Source: JANSWP01 sp041941305 (lineage in GTDB: Bacteria; Bacteroidota; Bacteroidia; Chitinophagales; Saprospiraceae). From it: a stretch of 64,000 bases of DNA. The DNA lies in contig JBGTQJ010000035.1 in the NCBI GenBank assembly GCA_041941305.1, forward strand, positions 1-64,000, written 5' to 3'. The notes beneath the pieces were generated by a model. That model was not told the DNA's origin. It searched no databases and saw only the letters and a program-made list of their open reading frames with translations. Every line of letters starts with the position of its first letter. The first letter of the stretch is position 1. Below are positions 1 through 8,180 of this stretch, piece by piece. A program made the translations under genes and the position numbers.

Positions 1-502
1 GAGTGAGTAAATCACTTCCACTTGCTTCATCTGCAACTTTCATCCAGGAGACTTCCCTTTCATTTTTTAAGCCAATGTAGCCTTTGCCATCAAATTGCCA
101 GGTTTGACTAGCTAGCTTAGCCCATTGTGGTTTATTCCTGGGGCGTCCTCTGGGAAGATTGCTGCCTTGCTTTTTCCACCAGCGCTGAAGCGTGCGTTCA
201 TGTGGAATGGGTTCTTGGGCATATCGCTCTAGTAATACACTCCGTACATAAGGGGCGCCTTGTTCCCCATCTTTAATCAGAGCAATCTTATCACTCAAGG
301 ATTTTGGATAAGGGCTTTGACGACCACTTTGATGATATTTGGTTCTAAGACCTTCTTGGCCCTCTTGGAGATAACGATACCATATTCGTTTTATGCTACT
401 TTTTGAATACGGGATTTCATTTGTGATAGCTCCAAAAGAAAAGCCAGCTTGGCGCATGCCTACTATTTTCTGGCGATAATCATAGGGAATAGGGCTAGCC
501 AT
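1..502 (-). CDS. IS transposase, rve/DDE type, N-terminal part (runs off left edge)
   Basis: Reading leftward from the ATG at 500-502 gives an uninterrupted 167-codon frame that leaves the window. The N-terminal ~110 residues look like a helix-turn-helix DNA-binding region (start MASPIPYDYRQKIVGMRQAG, later RTLQRWWKKQG). From about residue 140 the pattern WQFDGKG...VADEASG fits the beginning of an integrase (rve) catalytic core, where the first catalytic Asp follows a Trp. This suggests an IS481-like or related insertion sequence. It would cut and rejoin DNA at the element ends. Only the 5' end is visible, so intactness and exact family cannot be judged. The direct repeats at 565-605 lie just upstream, where the IS end should be. 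Confidence 0.75.
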   Translation of the reverse strand, partial: MASPIPYDYRQKIVGMRQAGFSFGAITNEIPYSKSSIKRIWYRYLQEGQEGLRTKYHQSGRQSPYPKSLSDKIALIKDGEQGAPYVRSVLLERYAQEPIPHERTLQRWWKKQGSNLPRGRPRNKPQWAKLASQTWQFDGKGYIGLKNEREVSWMKVADEASGSDLLT

Positions 503-564
503 AACGATTTTTGTACAAAAATGCCAACATTTCAATGAACTGTTAGAAAATTAAAATTTTGGGG

Positions 565-612
565 TCAATCTTTCTGTCGGTTTTTCCGGCTCAATCTTTC
601 TGTCGCATGACA
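565..612. mobile_element. IS end with subterminal direct repeats
   Basis: The 15-mer TCAATCTTTCTGTCG occurs twice, at 565-579 and 591-605, 26 bp apart, immediately upstream of the transposase start. Read on the minus strand the outermost sequence begins TGTCATGCGACA, and TGT is a common terminal triplet for rve-type IS elements. The repeats are likely transposase binding sites and 612 is the probable element border. The other end is outside the window, so no target duplication could be checked. Confidence 0.55.
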
Positions 613-857
613 GGACTCCTTTGGAGAGTCTCATAGCAGCGCTATGGGGTGAGCAATAGCTGAAATCTGACTGAAAAAGACATTCATATGATGGAAAGTG
701 TTAAATTCAAACAGCTTCTTATAGGGTTTCGGAATAAAGGATTTTGGGATTTTGAGATAGTTGGAATTTTTCGAAAAAAAAATCAAACTTTAATTTTCAA
801 ACCCTTAACCCAAGTTGACTTCAACATTTTGCCTGGCTTTATTGTTATAGCAAACTT
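613..857. other. Intergenic, no convincing gene
   Basis: This stretch between the IS end and ypdA holds two small dyads (around 613-632 and 635-650, the second CATAGC/GCTATG) and AT-rich sequence. A frame at 688-954 exists but overlaps ypdA out of frame and resembles nothing. Confidence 0.5.
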
Positions 858-865
858 TATCTTTG
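858..865 (+). promoter_or_regulatory. Probable -7 element for ypdA (TATCTTTG)
   Basis: TATCTTTG matches the Bacteroidota TAnnTTTG -7 box and would start transcription near 872. That is downstream of a possible TTG start at 863 and so favours the ATG at 893. No well-spaced -33 TTG was found. Confidence 0.45.
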
Positions 866-892
866 CACCTTTTAAAAAACCAGAATTATTTC

Positions 893-1858
893 ATGAAGCC
901 ATTGGATTTATTGATTATTGGAGCCGGACCAGCAGGAATTTGCTGTGCCATTGAAGCGAAAAAGTACAATCTTAATTATTTGATAATTGAGAAAGGGGTT
1001 TTGGTCAACTCTATCTACCATTTTCCAACAAATATGACCTTTTTCTCTACTTCTCAAAAATTGGAAATTGGAGATACCCCTTTTATCTCTCATACGGAAA
1101 AACCAACTCGAAAGGAGGCTTTGGAGTATTACCGACGCATCGTAGATAGTTGGGATTTAAAAATGAATTTGTATGAAGAAGTTGTGGAAATGACACCTAC
1201 GGAGGATTTGTATAACATTGAAACCTCCAAAAGAAGTTACTTGGCAAAAAATGTGGTGATTGCAACTGGCTATTACGATGTCCCAAGAATGCTAAACGTA
1301 CCTGGAGAGGATCTGCCAAAAGTTAAACACTATTACGATGATGCTCACCCCTATATTGGTCAAAAGGTATTGGTCATAGGAGCTGCTAATTCTGCTTGTG
1401 ATGTTGCATTGGAGACCTGGCAAAAGGGGGCTGAAGTAACAATGGCTGTAAGAGAAGAAATGCTTTATCAAAGAGTAAAATACTGGATTCTGCCAAACAT
1501 CGAAAACCGGATAAAAGAAGGATCGATACAAGCCCATTTCAAAACCACCGTTAAAGAAATTTTGCCCAAAGCCGTCGTTTTGAATACGCCTGAAGGAGAG
1601 CAAACCATTGAAAATGATTTTGTACTTGCAATGACCGGCTACAAACCAGATTACAAATTCCTAAAAAAATTAGGCGTTCAATTTTCAGATGATGAAAACC
1701 AAACGCCCATCTTAAATCCTCAGTCTTTCGAGTCAAATCTTAAAAATGTTTATTTAGCCGGCGTTATCCAAAGTGGTTTACATACGAGTAAATTATTCAT
1801 TGAGAATACTCGCCATCACGGAGAGACTATTGTTCAGTCAATAATGAATAATTATTAG
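893..1858 (+). CDS. ypdA: YpdA-family bacillithiol disulfide reductase (FAD/NADPH)
   Basis: 321 residues beginning MKPLDLLIIGAGPAG. The GxGxxG at residues 10-15 binds FAD and a second Rossmann motif (VIGAANSACDVALE, about residue 165) binds NADPH. It has the thioredoxin-reductase-like fold but no redox CxxC, as expected for YpdA, which reduces bacillithiol disulfide back to the thiol in the cytoplasm. Length is normal for the family. The ATG at 893 is preferred over an upstream TTG at 863, because FAD-binding sequence begins right after it and the -7 box overlaps the alternative. It converges on the next gene with a 4-bp overlap of the two stop codons. Family assignment is strong; the substrate is inferred from family knowledge. 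Confidence 0.9.
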   Translation: MKPLDLLIIGAGPAGICCAIEAKKYNLNYLIIEKGVLVNSIYHFPTNMTFFSTSQKLEIGDTPFISHTEKPTRKEALEYYRRIVDSWDLKMNLYEEVVEMTPTEDLYNIETSKRSYLAKNVVIATGYYDVPRMLNVPGEDLPKVKHYYDDAHPYIGQKVLVIGAANSACDVALETWQKGAEVTMAVREEMLYQRVKYWILPNIENRIKEGSIQAHFKTTVKEILPKAVVLNTPEGEQTIENDFVLAMTGYKPDYKFLKKLGVQFSDDENQTPILNPQSFESNLKNVYLAGVIQSGLHTSKLFIENTRHHGETIVQSIMNNY

Positions 1859-2499
1859 GTTTTTGCGAGGATTTGCAAATGACCAGAATAGGATTTGCCC
1901 TCGCCGTCCTGAAAAACGTAATAGTAAATACTATCCTTCGAGGTTAGTTTTTCACCATCATCATCTGTGCCAGACCATTCATTTTGATAACCTTTTTTAC
2001 GATATACCTGTTCGCCCCATTTGTTGAATATCAATAGAGAATTGTTTGGATAATTTTGAACACCCAGAATTGTAAATGTATCGTCTATGCCATCACCATC
2101 AGGAGAGAAACCACTTAAAATTGTCAATGATTCGCATAAGATTTCCACACTTACTTCTACTGTATCTTCCCCCCCAACAGTCTTAATGTAGTAGGAAAAA
2201 ACATCCACAACTTCACACACATCTTTATTGGGTTTGTAGGCAATAGAATCACCGGAAAAAATAAATACATCTCCAAACTCTGGAAATTTTACAATTCCTT
2301 TTTCCAAAATGTCTAATGTTTCTCCTTTTTTACCAAGCAAATCAAAAATCACTTTGTTGTTTTTGATGACGAGTAATTCTTCTTTTGGGGCAATTTTAGG
2401 ATTTGTATATTTTGAAGTTGTAAGCCATGTAAAATTTAGGGATAGCAATGCCAATAGAGTTAAAAAACTCATTAAAGTTTTTGTTTTAATTTTTTTCAT
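1855..2499 (-). CDS. Secreted protein with gliding-associated C-terminal (CHU_C) T9SS domain
   Basis: 214 residues. An N-terminal hydrophobic signal segment (residues ~8-27) is followed by a short Ig-like region containing paired cysteines. The last ~85 residues are a CHU_C/gliding motility-associated domain: LSGFSPDGDGIDDTFTI, then LLIFNKWGEQVY and EWSGTDDDGE. This domain directs export by the type IX secretion system in Bacteroidota. The mature part is small, so it may be a minor surface component or the tail of a once larger protein. It lies downstream of the lectin-like gene in the same orientation with a 277-bp gap, so it is probably transcribed separately. Confidence 0.85.
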   Translation of the reverse strand: MKKIKTKTLMSFLTLLALLSLNFTWLTTSKYTNPKIAPKEELLVIKNNKVIFDLLGKKGETLDILEKGIVKFPEFGDVFIFSGDSIAYKPNKDVCEVVDVFSYYIKTVGGEDTVEVSVEILCESLTILSGFSPDGDGIDDTFTILGVQNYPNNSLLIFNKWGEQVYRKKGYQNEWSGTDDDGEKLTSKDSIYYYVFQDGEGKSYSGHLQILAKT

Positions 2500-2673
2500 G
2501 ATGCCTTTTTTAGTGTTTGAATAGTTATAGTTCGCCTATAGTCTCATTGAGTGAGGCAATGAATCTGTTTGTTCAATATCCGTAATAAAAAATTGAAAAC
2601 TAAAGAGCTGTGAATATGGGGAGGTAAATTTTGGAGGAATTAAAAAGAAGGGAGATAAAAGCAATCAAAGCAA

Positions 2674-2697
2674 ATTATTTGCCAAAAAGCAAATAAT
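2674..2697 (-). terminator. Hairpin downstream of the lectin-like gene
   Basis: ATTATTTGC (2674-2682) and GCAAATAAT (2689-2697) form a perfect 9-bp stem with a 6-base loop about 80 bases past the stop of the gene ending at 2777. AT-rich and without a clear U tract, so termination is only likely. Confidence 0.4.
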
Positions 2698-2776
2698 CTA
2701 AACCTCAGGGTCAATTTCCTTAAAAAACCGTATCATTTTCATCATAACAAGCACCTTGCAAAAAAATCATTTCAAA

Positions 2777-4420
2777 CTATCGAATCAAGGTGAGATCGCC
2801 CTTTTTCAACTCTTTTGTCCAGTTTCGGAATATCACTTCAGCCCACCATGTATAAACTCCAGCGGGGGCATCCTCTCCTCCAATTTCCCCATTCCATCCC
2901 ATACCAAAATCATTTGGTTTGAAATTTTGGGCTTCATAAACCAGACTTCCCCATCTGTCATAAACCTGTAGAACTGTGATGGTTTCCACATCACCACCAT
3001 CAAAGGGAATAAATACATCATTTATCCCGTCATTATTGGGAGAGAAAACATTCGGAAAGAAAATATCCTCACAATCGTCGTATTCAATCAAAATAAGATC
3101 TTCTGCCATTCCACACTCATTGGACAAGGCTATTGAAAAAAGTCCACCTGGCTCAGTAACCACTTGGACTGGGTCGGCGGAACCATCATTCCAGAAATAA
3201 TCAACATCGGGATCAAAAAATGTAGCATCGAGCGTATGTGTTTGACCATAACAAAGTAGTAGATCAGGTCCCAAATCAACTTTTGGAAGCGGAATATATT
3301 GAAGGGTGACTTTATCTTCCGAAACACAATATTGATCCACGGTGACAGTCACTGAATAGGTTCCGGGATTATCAGCAAAAAATGTGGACTCGGAAGTAAA
3401 TGTAGACCATTGATACTCCACTGTATCCATCCCAAAGGAAGTGGCATCTAATAACAAACCATTGCCTTCGCAAAGGGTCGTATCTTCACCTAATTCAAAA
3501 AACACGGTATCACCATCAATAAAAACAGTGATAGTATCAAAAAATGGAATATTGCAATCATCTTGAACTTCAACGATATAGGTGGTGGTTTCATCAGGTG
3601 AAGCAATAGGATTCGGGATATTGGGATTGCTTAATCCAGTACCAGGTGACCAGGAGTAAGAACTTCCTCCACTCACCTCCAACTGAAATTGACCTCCAGG
3701 GCAAATCACTACATCTTCAAAGCCATCTAAAAAAGTGGTGTAGCTAAAACAAACCTCATGGAGATTGTTGGCTCCACCAGTTGCAGATGTAAACCCCCAG
3801 AAAACTTCCGGGTCACCGTTGAAAATGCTATTCACGATATCGCCAGTATAGCTAAGCCTAAGTTCACAATCAAACCAAACTTCCAGTTCCAGTTTTTCTG
3901 CATCCCAATTGACCCTCATTTCATGAAACTGACAGTCCTCAATATTCTGTGAAGTTGGGCTGGCCTGAATGGGTCCTGCAAGCGTTCCTGCTGCTCCATG
4001 CGACATAATTCCATTGCGAATAATTGCAATATGATCTGCTGCAGGATCATTTAAGTTGGGATTTTGCCAGGTATCAAATTCTATCCCCAGAGATGGGCTT
4101 ACTCCCTGAAAACCGATGCCTTCTCCCTGACTTCCAATTGAAGTACTTATCGGTTGAAATCCAAAAACCATCCCATCCGCTCCATTGGCATCTTTACATC
4201 CAAGGTTCAAATCCATGAGTACCTGGAAGGATTCATTGAGATTGATTTTTTCTGTAAACCATATCGATCCAGCTGACCAGTTTTGGGCAGGAGTCAACTG
4301 GAAGCAGCTATCCATGGTTTGAATTGCGGAACCATTGAGGTGAAACTGTGCATTACTCCTCCCTGAAAAAGAGGAAAAAAGCACAAATATCAACAATGTC
4401 GAAATTATGCCTGGTTTCAT
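2777..4420 (-). CDS. T9SS-exported L-type lectin-like protein with CHU_C domain
   Basis: 547 residues. A signal peptide (to about residue 24, ...GRSNAQ) is followed by a bacterial L-type lectin-like beta-sandwich (residues ~25-235; features such as LGIEFDTWQN and ADHIAI resemble the sugar-binding legume-lectin fold). Two or three PKD/Ig-like modules follow (residues ~240-450; YSWSPGTGLSNPNIPNPIA), then a CHU_C T9SS domain (residues ~458-547; FFPNVFSPNNDGINDVF, YDRWGSLVY, WNGEIGG). The expected role is a surface or secreted carbohydrate-binding protein. Sugar specificity cannot be read from the sequence. The 5' flank (4421-4630) probably carries its promoter, but no consensus -7 box was clear. 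Confidence 0.85.
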   Translation of the reverse strand: MKPGIISTLLIFVLFSSFSGRSNAQFHLNGSAIQTMDSCFQLTPAQNWSAGSIWFTEKINLNESFQVLMDLNLGCKDANGADGMVFGFQPISTSIGSQGEGIGFQGVSPSLGIEFDTWQNPNLNDPAADHIAIIRNGIMSHGAAGTLAGPIQASPTSQNIEDCQFHEMRVNWDAEKLELEVWFDCELRLSYTGDIVNSIFNGDPEVFWGFTSATGGANNLHEVCFSYTTFLDGFEDVVICPGGQFQLEVSGGSSYSWSPGTGLSNPNIPNPIASPDETTTYIVEVQDDCNIPFFDTITVFIDGDTVFFELGEDTTLCEGNGLLLDATSFGMDTVEYQWSTFTSESTFFADNPGTYSVTVTVDQYCVSEDKVTLQYIPLPKVDLGPDLLLCYGQTHTLDATFFDPDVDYFWNDGSADPVQVVTEPGGLFSIALSNECGMAEDLILIEYDDCEDIFFPNVFSPNNDGINDVFIPFDGGDVETITVLQVYDRWGSLVYEAQNFKPNDFGMGWNGEIGGEDAPAGVYTWWAEVIFRNWTKELKKGDLTLIR

Positions 4421-4631
4421 ATTGTCTATGTGGTGGAATTAAATGGTTGGGCACAGTGGACTTCAGCAAGTATCGGAACAATTATTCGAAGCTACAAAGC
4501 GGTTCTTTGAAAAAAATCATATTAGGGATAATAGAAAGATATTAAAATTTTGTTAAAAGATCATTTATTGGCCAAAACTGACAGAAATGGGGGGATAGTA
4601 ACAAAAATAAAAAAAGGCAGGTACAAAAAAA

Positions 4632-4653
4632 GGGTACTTCTAAAGAAGCACCC
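4632..4653 (-). terminator. Intrinsic terminator-like hairpin (minus strand)
   Basis: GGGT/ACCC and CTTC/GAAG pair around a TAAA loop. On the minus strand the hairpin is followed by seven Ts, giving a classic terminator. No annotated minus-strand gene lies directly upstream, so it either ends an unknown short transcript starting in 4654-5040 or insulates the lectin gene. Confidence 0.5.
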
Positions 4654-4674
4654 TGTATAACCCCAAAAAACCAA

Positions 4675-4752
4675 ATGAAAACATTTCTTTATAAGTTAAA
4701 AAGTCTTATTTTTCTTAGGTTTTGCAGCATAATTGCCACATATTCCACATAA
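4675..4752 (+). other. 25-codon frame resembling a signal-peptide start
   Basis: An ATG frame starting MKTFLYKLKSLIFLRF ends at 4750-4752. It has lysines then a hydrophobic run, like the beginning of an exported protein, and is preceded by the 4632-4653 hairpin. It could be a leader peptide or the decayed start of a lost outer-membrane gene. No function is claimed. Confidence 0.25.
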
Positions 4753-4954
4753 TCTGCTCTTCACGATTTCTTAATAAAAAATTTACATTGTCAATTTGGT
4801 CTTGTAAAAATAGTAATTTTTTGAAAACCAAAAAGAATTCAACAAAACATTTATCGAAAAAAATAATAATTGATTTTTTTATATCTCATAGCATCTGATT
4901 TTTTCTCTTTTGTCATGATTAAAGACTAGTCATTATTTGTTTTCACAAGAATTT

Positions 4955-4962
4955 TATCTTTG
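4955..4962 (+). promoter_or_regulatory. Probable -7 element (TATCTTTG) for the oxidoreductase gene
   Basis: TATCTTTG matches TAnnTTTG and a TTG lies at 4937-4939 with 15-bp spacing, somewhat short of the usual distance. It predicts a start near 4969 and a leader of about 74 bases. Confidence 0.45.
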
Positions 4963-5042
4963 GGATTGAACCTAAAAAAGATGAATCACTCCAAATCCAA
5001 TAATTTTGGACAATTCATATTTTAATTGACGAATTTCCAACT

Positions 5043-6371
5043 ATGGCTTATAAAAACAAATCTCGCAGACAATTTATAAAAACAACTGTAACAGGTACCG
5101 CTGCACTAACCATACCTTTTACTGCCAAAAGTTATTCCAGAATTTTGGGCTCCAATGACAGAATGAATGTCGCGGTAGCAGGCATAAACGGACGAGGGCG
5201 GGGGCACATATATGCTTCCAGAGCATTGAAAAAGCATTTACAAGTCACTGCTTTATGTGATGTAGACAACCGCGTATTTGAGAAAGTGATGAAGGAGTTT
5301 CCAGAATATTTGTCTTCCGAGACTAAAAATTACAAGGATGTCCGAAGATTATTGGAAAATAAAGACATTGATGTATTGACCATCGCCACACCTGACCATT
5401 GGCATGCGCCTATGGCAATCATGGGGATGCAGGCAGGCAAACATGTTTATCTGGAAAAACCATGCTCTCACAATCCACAAGAAGGAGAATGGTTGATCGA
5501 AGTCCAAAAAAATACAGGCAAGGTGCTGCAAATTGGAAACCAACAACGCTCTGCACCTACCTCCATAGCGGTCATTCGGGATATTAGAGATGGCATCATT
5601 GGTGAACCCTACTTCGGAAAAGCATGGTATGCCAATACGCGTGGTTCAATTGGTTTAGGAAAACCCACAGCTGTGCCAGATTGGTTGGATTGGGAATTAT
5701 TCCAGGGTCCTGCTCCACGAAGGGAATTCAAAGACAACATTGTGCATTACAACTGGCATTGGTTTTGGAATTGGGGAACAGGCGAAATCAACAATAATGG
5801 ATTGCACGAAATGGATATTTGTCGTTGGGCGCTGGGAGCAGATATTCCAAATGAGGTCAATTCTTCCGGTGGACGCTATGCATTCAATGATGATTGGGAG
5901 TTTTATGACACACAAATCGCCAATTTCCAATTTGAAGGAGGAAAAATGATTACCTGGGAAGGCAGAAGTTGCAATGGACATCAATTCTTTGAAAGAGGCA
6001 GGGGTGCTACCATTCATGGTACTCTCGGAACTGTAATGCTCGATCGAGGAGGATATGAAATCTACGATAAATCTGGAAATTTGCTCAAAAAGGAAAACGA
6101 ACGTTCTGCTTCTGCCTCACTAGATATACTGGGCATAGGCGGCCTGGACAATTTACATATGCTCAATTTCGTAAAAGCAATACATGAGGGTGAGCAACTG
6201 CACTCCTCTATTGAAGAGGCGCATAAAAGTACTTTGCTTTGCCATTTGGGCAACATGGCTCAGAAATTCAACAAAACTTTGAAAATTGATACCAAAACTG
6301 GAAAACCACAGGATAAGGAGGCAATGACCCTTTGGTCCAGAGAATATGAAGAAGGTTGGAAACCGGTATAA
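5043..6371 (+). CDS. Tat-exported Gfo/Idh/MocA-family oxidoreductase
   Basis: 442 residues. The N-terminus has a twin-arginine signal (SRRQFIKTTVTGTAAL), so the folded, cofactor-loaded protein is probably sent to the periplasm. An NAD(P)-binding Rossmann domain follows (residues ~40-160: MNVAVAGINGRGRGH and the family motif EKPCSHNP). The C-terminal alpha/beta substrate domain (residues ~170-400) contains WHWFWNWGTGEINNNG..HEMD. The family oxidises or epimerises sugars, polyols and related compounds; the substrate cannot be assigned. Such Tat-borne members are frequent in Bacteroidota sugar-degradation loci, but no polysaccharide utilisation locus is obvious here. It is monocistronic and ends at the 6455-6521 hairpin. 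Confidence 0.88.
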   Translation: MAYKNKSRRQFIKTTVTGTAALTIPFTAKSYSRILGSNDRMNVAVAGINGRGRGHIYASRALKKHLQVTALCDVDNRVFEKVMKEFPEYLSSETKNYKDVRRLLENKDIDVLTIATPDHWHAPMAIMGMQAGKHVYLEKPCSHNPQEGEWLIEVQKNTGKVLQIGNQQRSAPTSIAVIRDIRDGIIGEPYFGKAWYANTRGSIGLGKPTAVPDWLDWELFQGPAPRREFKDNIVHYNWHWFWNWGTGEINNNGLHEMDICRWALGADIPNEVNSSGGRYAFNDDWEFYDTQIANFQFEGGKMITWEGRSCNGHQFFERGRGATIHGTLGTVMLDRGGYEIYDKSGNLLKKENERSASASLDILGIGGLDNLHMLNFVKAIHEGEQLHSSIEEAHKSTLLCHLGNMAQKFNKTLKIDTKTGKPQDKEAMTLWSREYEEGWKPV

Positions 6372-6454
6372 CTTTCTAAACATGTATCATTCCGATTTTG
6401 GAAATAAAATCCCTTTCGTTTATTTTCTTTACGTAATCTTTTGATATTCAATTT

Positions 6455-6521
6455 GTTGCGTGATGCGAGTTGCGGGGTGGTCTAACCCGCATCACGCAAC
6501 ACGCAACACGCAACACGCAAC
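6455..6521. repeat. Hairpin plus four ACGCAAC heptamers between convergent genes
   Basis: A 13-bp perfect inverted repeat (GTTGCGTGATGCG at 6455-6467, its complement at 6488-6500; 20-base loop) is followed by direct heptamers. ACGCAAC occurs at 6494-6500, 6501-6507, 6508-6514 and 6515-6521. It sits between the oxidoreductase and hipA stops and may terminate both transcripts. The heptamer run suggests slippage growth of one arm. Confidence 0.7.
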
Positions 6522-6597
6522 AAAGGTGAATTATATATTGATTTGAAATTCAATGATTTATGATGCCATCGAATAATTGGGGATAACTCATGTATTT

Positions 6598-7827
6598 TTA
6601 ATCCCTTTTCTTTTGTAAAACATTCTCTATTATTTGAATAGAATCTTTACTTACACCACATTCTTTTGCATAGTTTTTCCAATTATTTGTTACCCCTTTA
6701 ATTTTATCAATAATTTCATTCGCATTTTTCACTCCAAAAATATTGGCTAATTCAAGTAAATGTTTGCTCCCTGGAGATTTTCCTTCCCCAGCTACAGTCG
6801 TGCTATGGAATCCGTGAGAAGAATTTGAGAAAGTCAAATCATAAGCAGGGGCTAATTGCCATGATCCTGTTTGGTTCATTAGGAACGAAATATTTTTGCT
6901 GTGATCATCTCGGTTGTGGGCGAAGATATTGAAAGCTGCTAGTTCCAAAACTTTCTCATAAGCGCCAATATGATTTTCCAATCTAAATGCAGCATCCATA
7001 ACATGCCCATAATCCAAACTGCTCAATCTGAAATTATCGTGCATCAATCCTGCAGCAGAATGGAGGTGGATTCTTTGGTTTTCAATTCGGTCAAATCTCT
7101 GAGTACCAAAATACTGCATTCCTGATGCACCTTTAAATAATCTACATTTACTCATCTCTAAGCCCGCATCTAAGGCCATTTTGTGATAAGCATATTCAAC
7201 ATTGGCAATATCACGCATATCTCCAGAGGTTGGGAATTTGATAATCCAATGTTCGTATCCTTCAGGCAAGTTATCAATTCCAAAAATGATACGCTCCCTT
7301 TGAGGGTGCCATCCAATTAGAATTTTAGGTCTTGCACCACCTGAAGAACCCCCTAATTGGAATAATTCTTCAATCACATCAGAACTAGTTCCTTGTAAAA
7401 TACTGAGAGATTCTCGTGCAATTTCATCTAATTCTAATTGCTTATGGTGATCAATAATAGAATCTTTAGAAGGTTGATATATCAAAGCTCCTGGCCCAGT
7501 CCTTCCCACAAAAGATAATCTATCAAGTGGCGATATTTCCGATAAGGATATTCCTCTTGAAGTTAGCGTTCTGTCCAGGAGAAGACGCCCCCAACCATCA
7601 GGCAAAGAGTCATCGAACACACCAAATAATCCATCAAAAACCTCAGTTTCAGCCTGTAAAATTTGATTAGATAGAGAAAGTTTAAAAGGAGAAATTTCTA
7701 ACCCTGTTTCCAAAAAACTAGGATAGTATTTAAAAAATATTTTTCGCCTATCAAGTACTAATTCACCAACCTCAATTTCTTTTGTACCTATGCTGATAGA
7801 AACAATTAATTGAGTTATTCTTTCCAT
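6598..7827 (-). CDS. hipA: HipA-family serine/threonine kinase toxin
   Basis: 409 residues, full length for the HipA family. Visible kinase features are the glycine-rich LGGSSGGARPK (residues 158-168), a lysine in IIKF (about 197), the catalytic HNRDDHSKN (304-312, catalytic Asp 307 and Asn 312) and the metal-binding AYD (328-330). HipA toxins phosphorylate translation factors such as glutamyl-tRNA synthetase and induce dormancy; the target here is unknown. The start ATG overlaps the antitoxin stop as TGATG, implying translational coupling. All key residues appear present, so an active toxin is expected. Confidence 0.9.
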   Translation of the reverse strand: MERITQLIVSISIGTKEIEVGELVLDRRKIFFKYYPSFLETGLEISPFKLSLSNQILQAETEVFDGLFGVFDDSLPDGWGRLLLDRTLTSRGISLSEISPLDRLSFVGRTGPGALIYQPSKDSIIDHHKQLELDEIARESLSILQGTSSDVIEELFQLGGSSGGARPKILIGWHPQRERIIFGIDNLPEGYEHWIIKFPTSGDMRDIANVEYAYHKMALDAGLEMSKCRLFKGASGMQYFGTQRFDRIENQRIHLHSAAGLMHDNFRLSSLDYGHVMDAAFRLENHIGAYEKVLELAAFNIFAHNRDDHSKNISFLMNQTGSWQLAPAYDLTFSNSSHGFHSTTVAGEGKSPGSKHLLELANIFGVKNANEIIDKIKGVTNNWKNYAKECGVSKDSIQIIENVLQKKRD

Positions 7828-8117
7828 CAGCTTCTGGTTTTTTCACTAAATAATTGTTCGATTTTTTTCAAATCCTCTTTGGGTTCAAAAAGACTTTCAA
7901 ATTCGGACAGTCTTCCAAGTATTTGTGCTAACTTCAATAAAGATTCAAAAGAGATTTTGCCAGTTAATTCGAATCTCTTAATACTACCTAATGAAACTCC
8001 AGATCGTTCTGCAAGCTGTGCTTGAGATAATTTTAATTGCTTTCTAGCAGCTCTGACTTTTTGAGCTGTTTCAATTAAAATATCAGTAGGCAGTTTATAA
8101 ACACTATAAATATTCAT
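7827..8117 (-). CDS. hipB: HipB-like Xre-family antitoxin
   Basis: 96 residues with a Cro/C1-type helix-turn-helix at about residues 18-75 (LKLSQAQLAERSGVSLGSIK) and a charged C-terminal tail. It is the first gene of the two-gene operon and overlaps hipA by one base. Like other HipB proteins it should neutralise HipA and repress its own promoter; the palindromes at 8117-8171 overlap its start codon and are the obvious operator. Gene pairing and size fit a standard type II module. Confidence 0.88.
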   Translation of the reverse strand: MNIYSVYKLPTDILIETAQKVRAARKQLKLSQAQLAERSGVSLGSIKRFELTGKISFESLLKLAQILGRLSEFESLFEPKEDLKKIEQLFSEKTRS

Positions 8118-8171
8118 AGCTAATATTTTAGCTAAAAATACAAAAAATTTTGAAAAATAGCTAAAATATTA
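8117..8171. promoter_or_regulatory. hipBA operator palindromes
   Basis: An 18-bp near-palindrome TAGCTAATATTTTAGCTA (8117-8134) touches the hipB start codon. A second site TAGCTAAAATATTA (8158-8171) is the exact reverse complement of 8121-8134. Two such sites fit cooperative HipB/HipA binding. Confidence 0.65.
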
Positions 8172-8180
8172 ACCAAAAAT

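Larger units (their letters stand above)
4421..5042. other. 622-bp divergent intergenic region
   Basis: AT-rich spacer between divergent genes. It holds a hairpin with a minus-strand T7 tract (4632-4653), a 25-codon plus-strand frame (4675-4752) and a -7 box (4955-4962). Nothing else was recognised. Confidence 0.5.

Noticed and set aside
688..954. 88-residue plus-strand frame before ypdA
   Set aside because: Overlaps the strong ypdA start in another frame, shows no domain, and starts upstream of the probable ypdA promoter.
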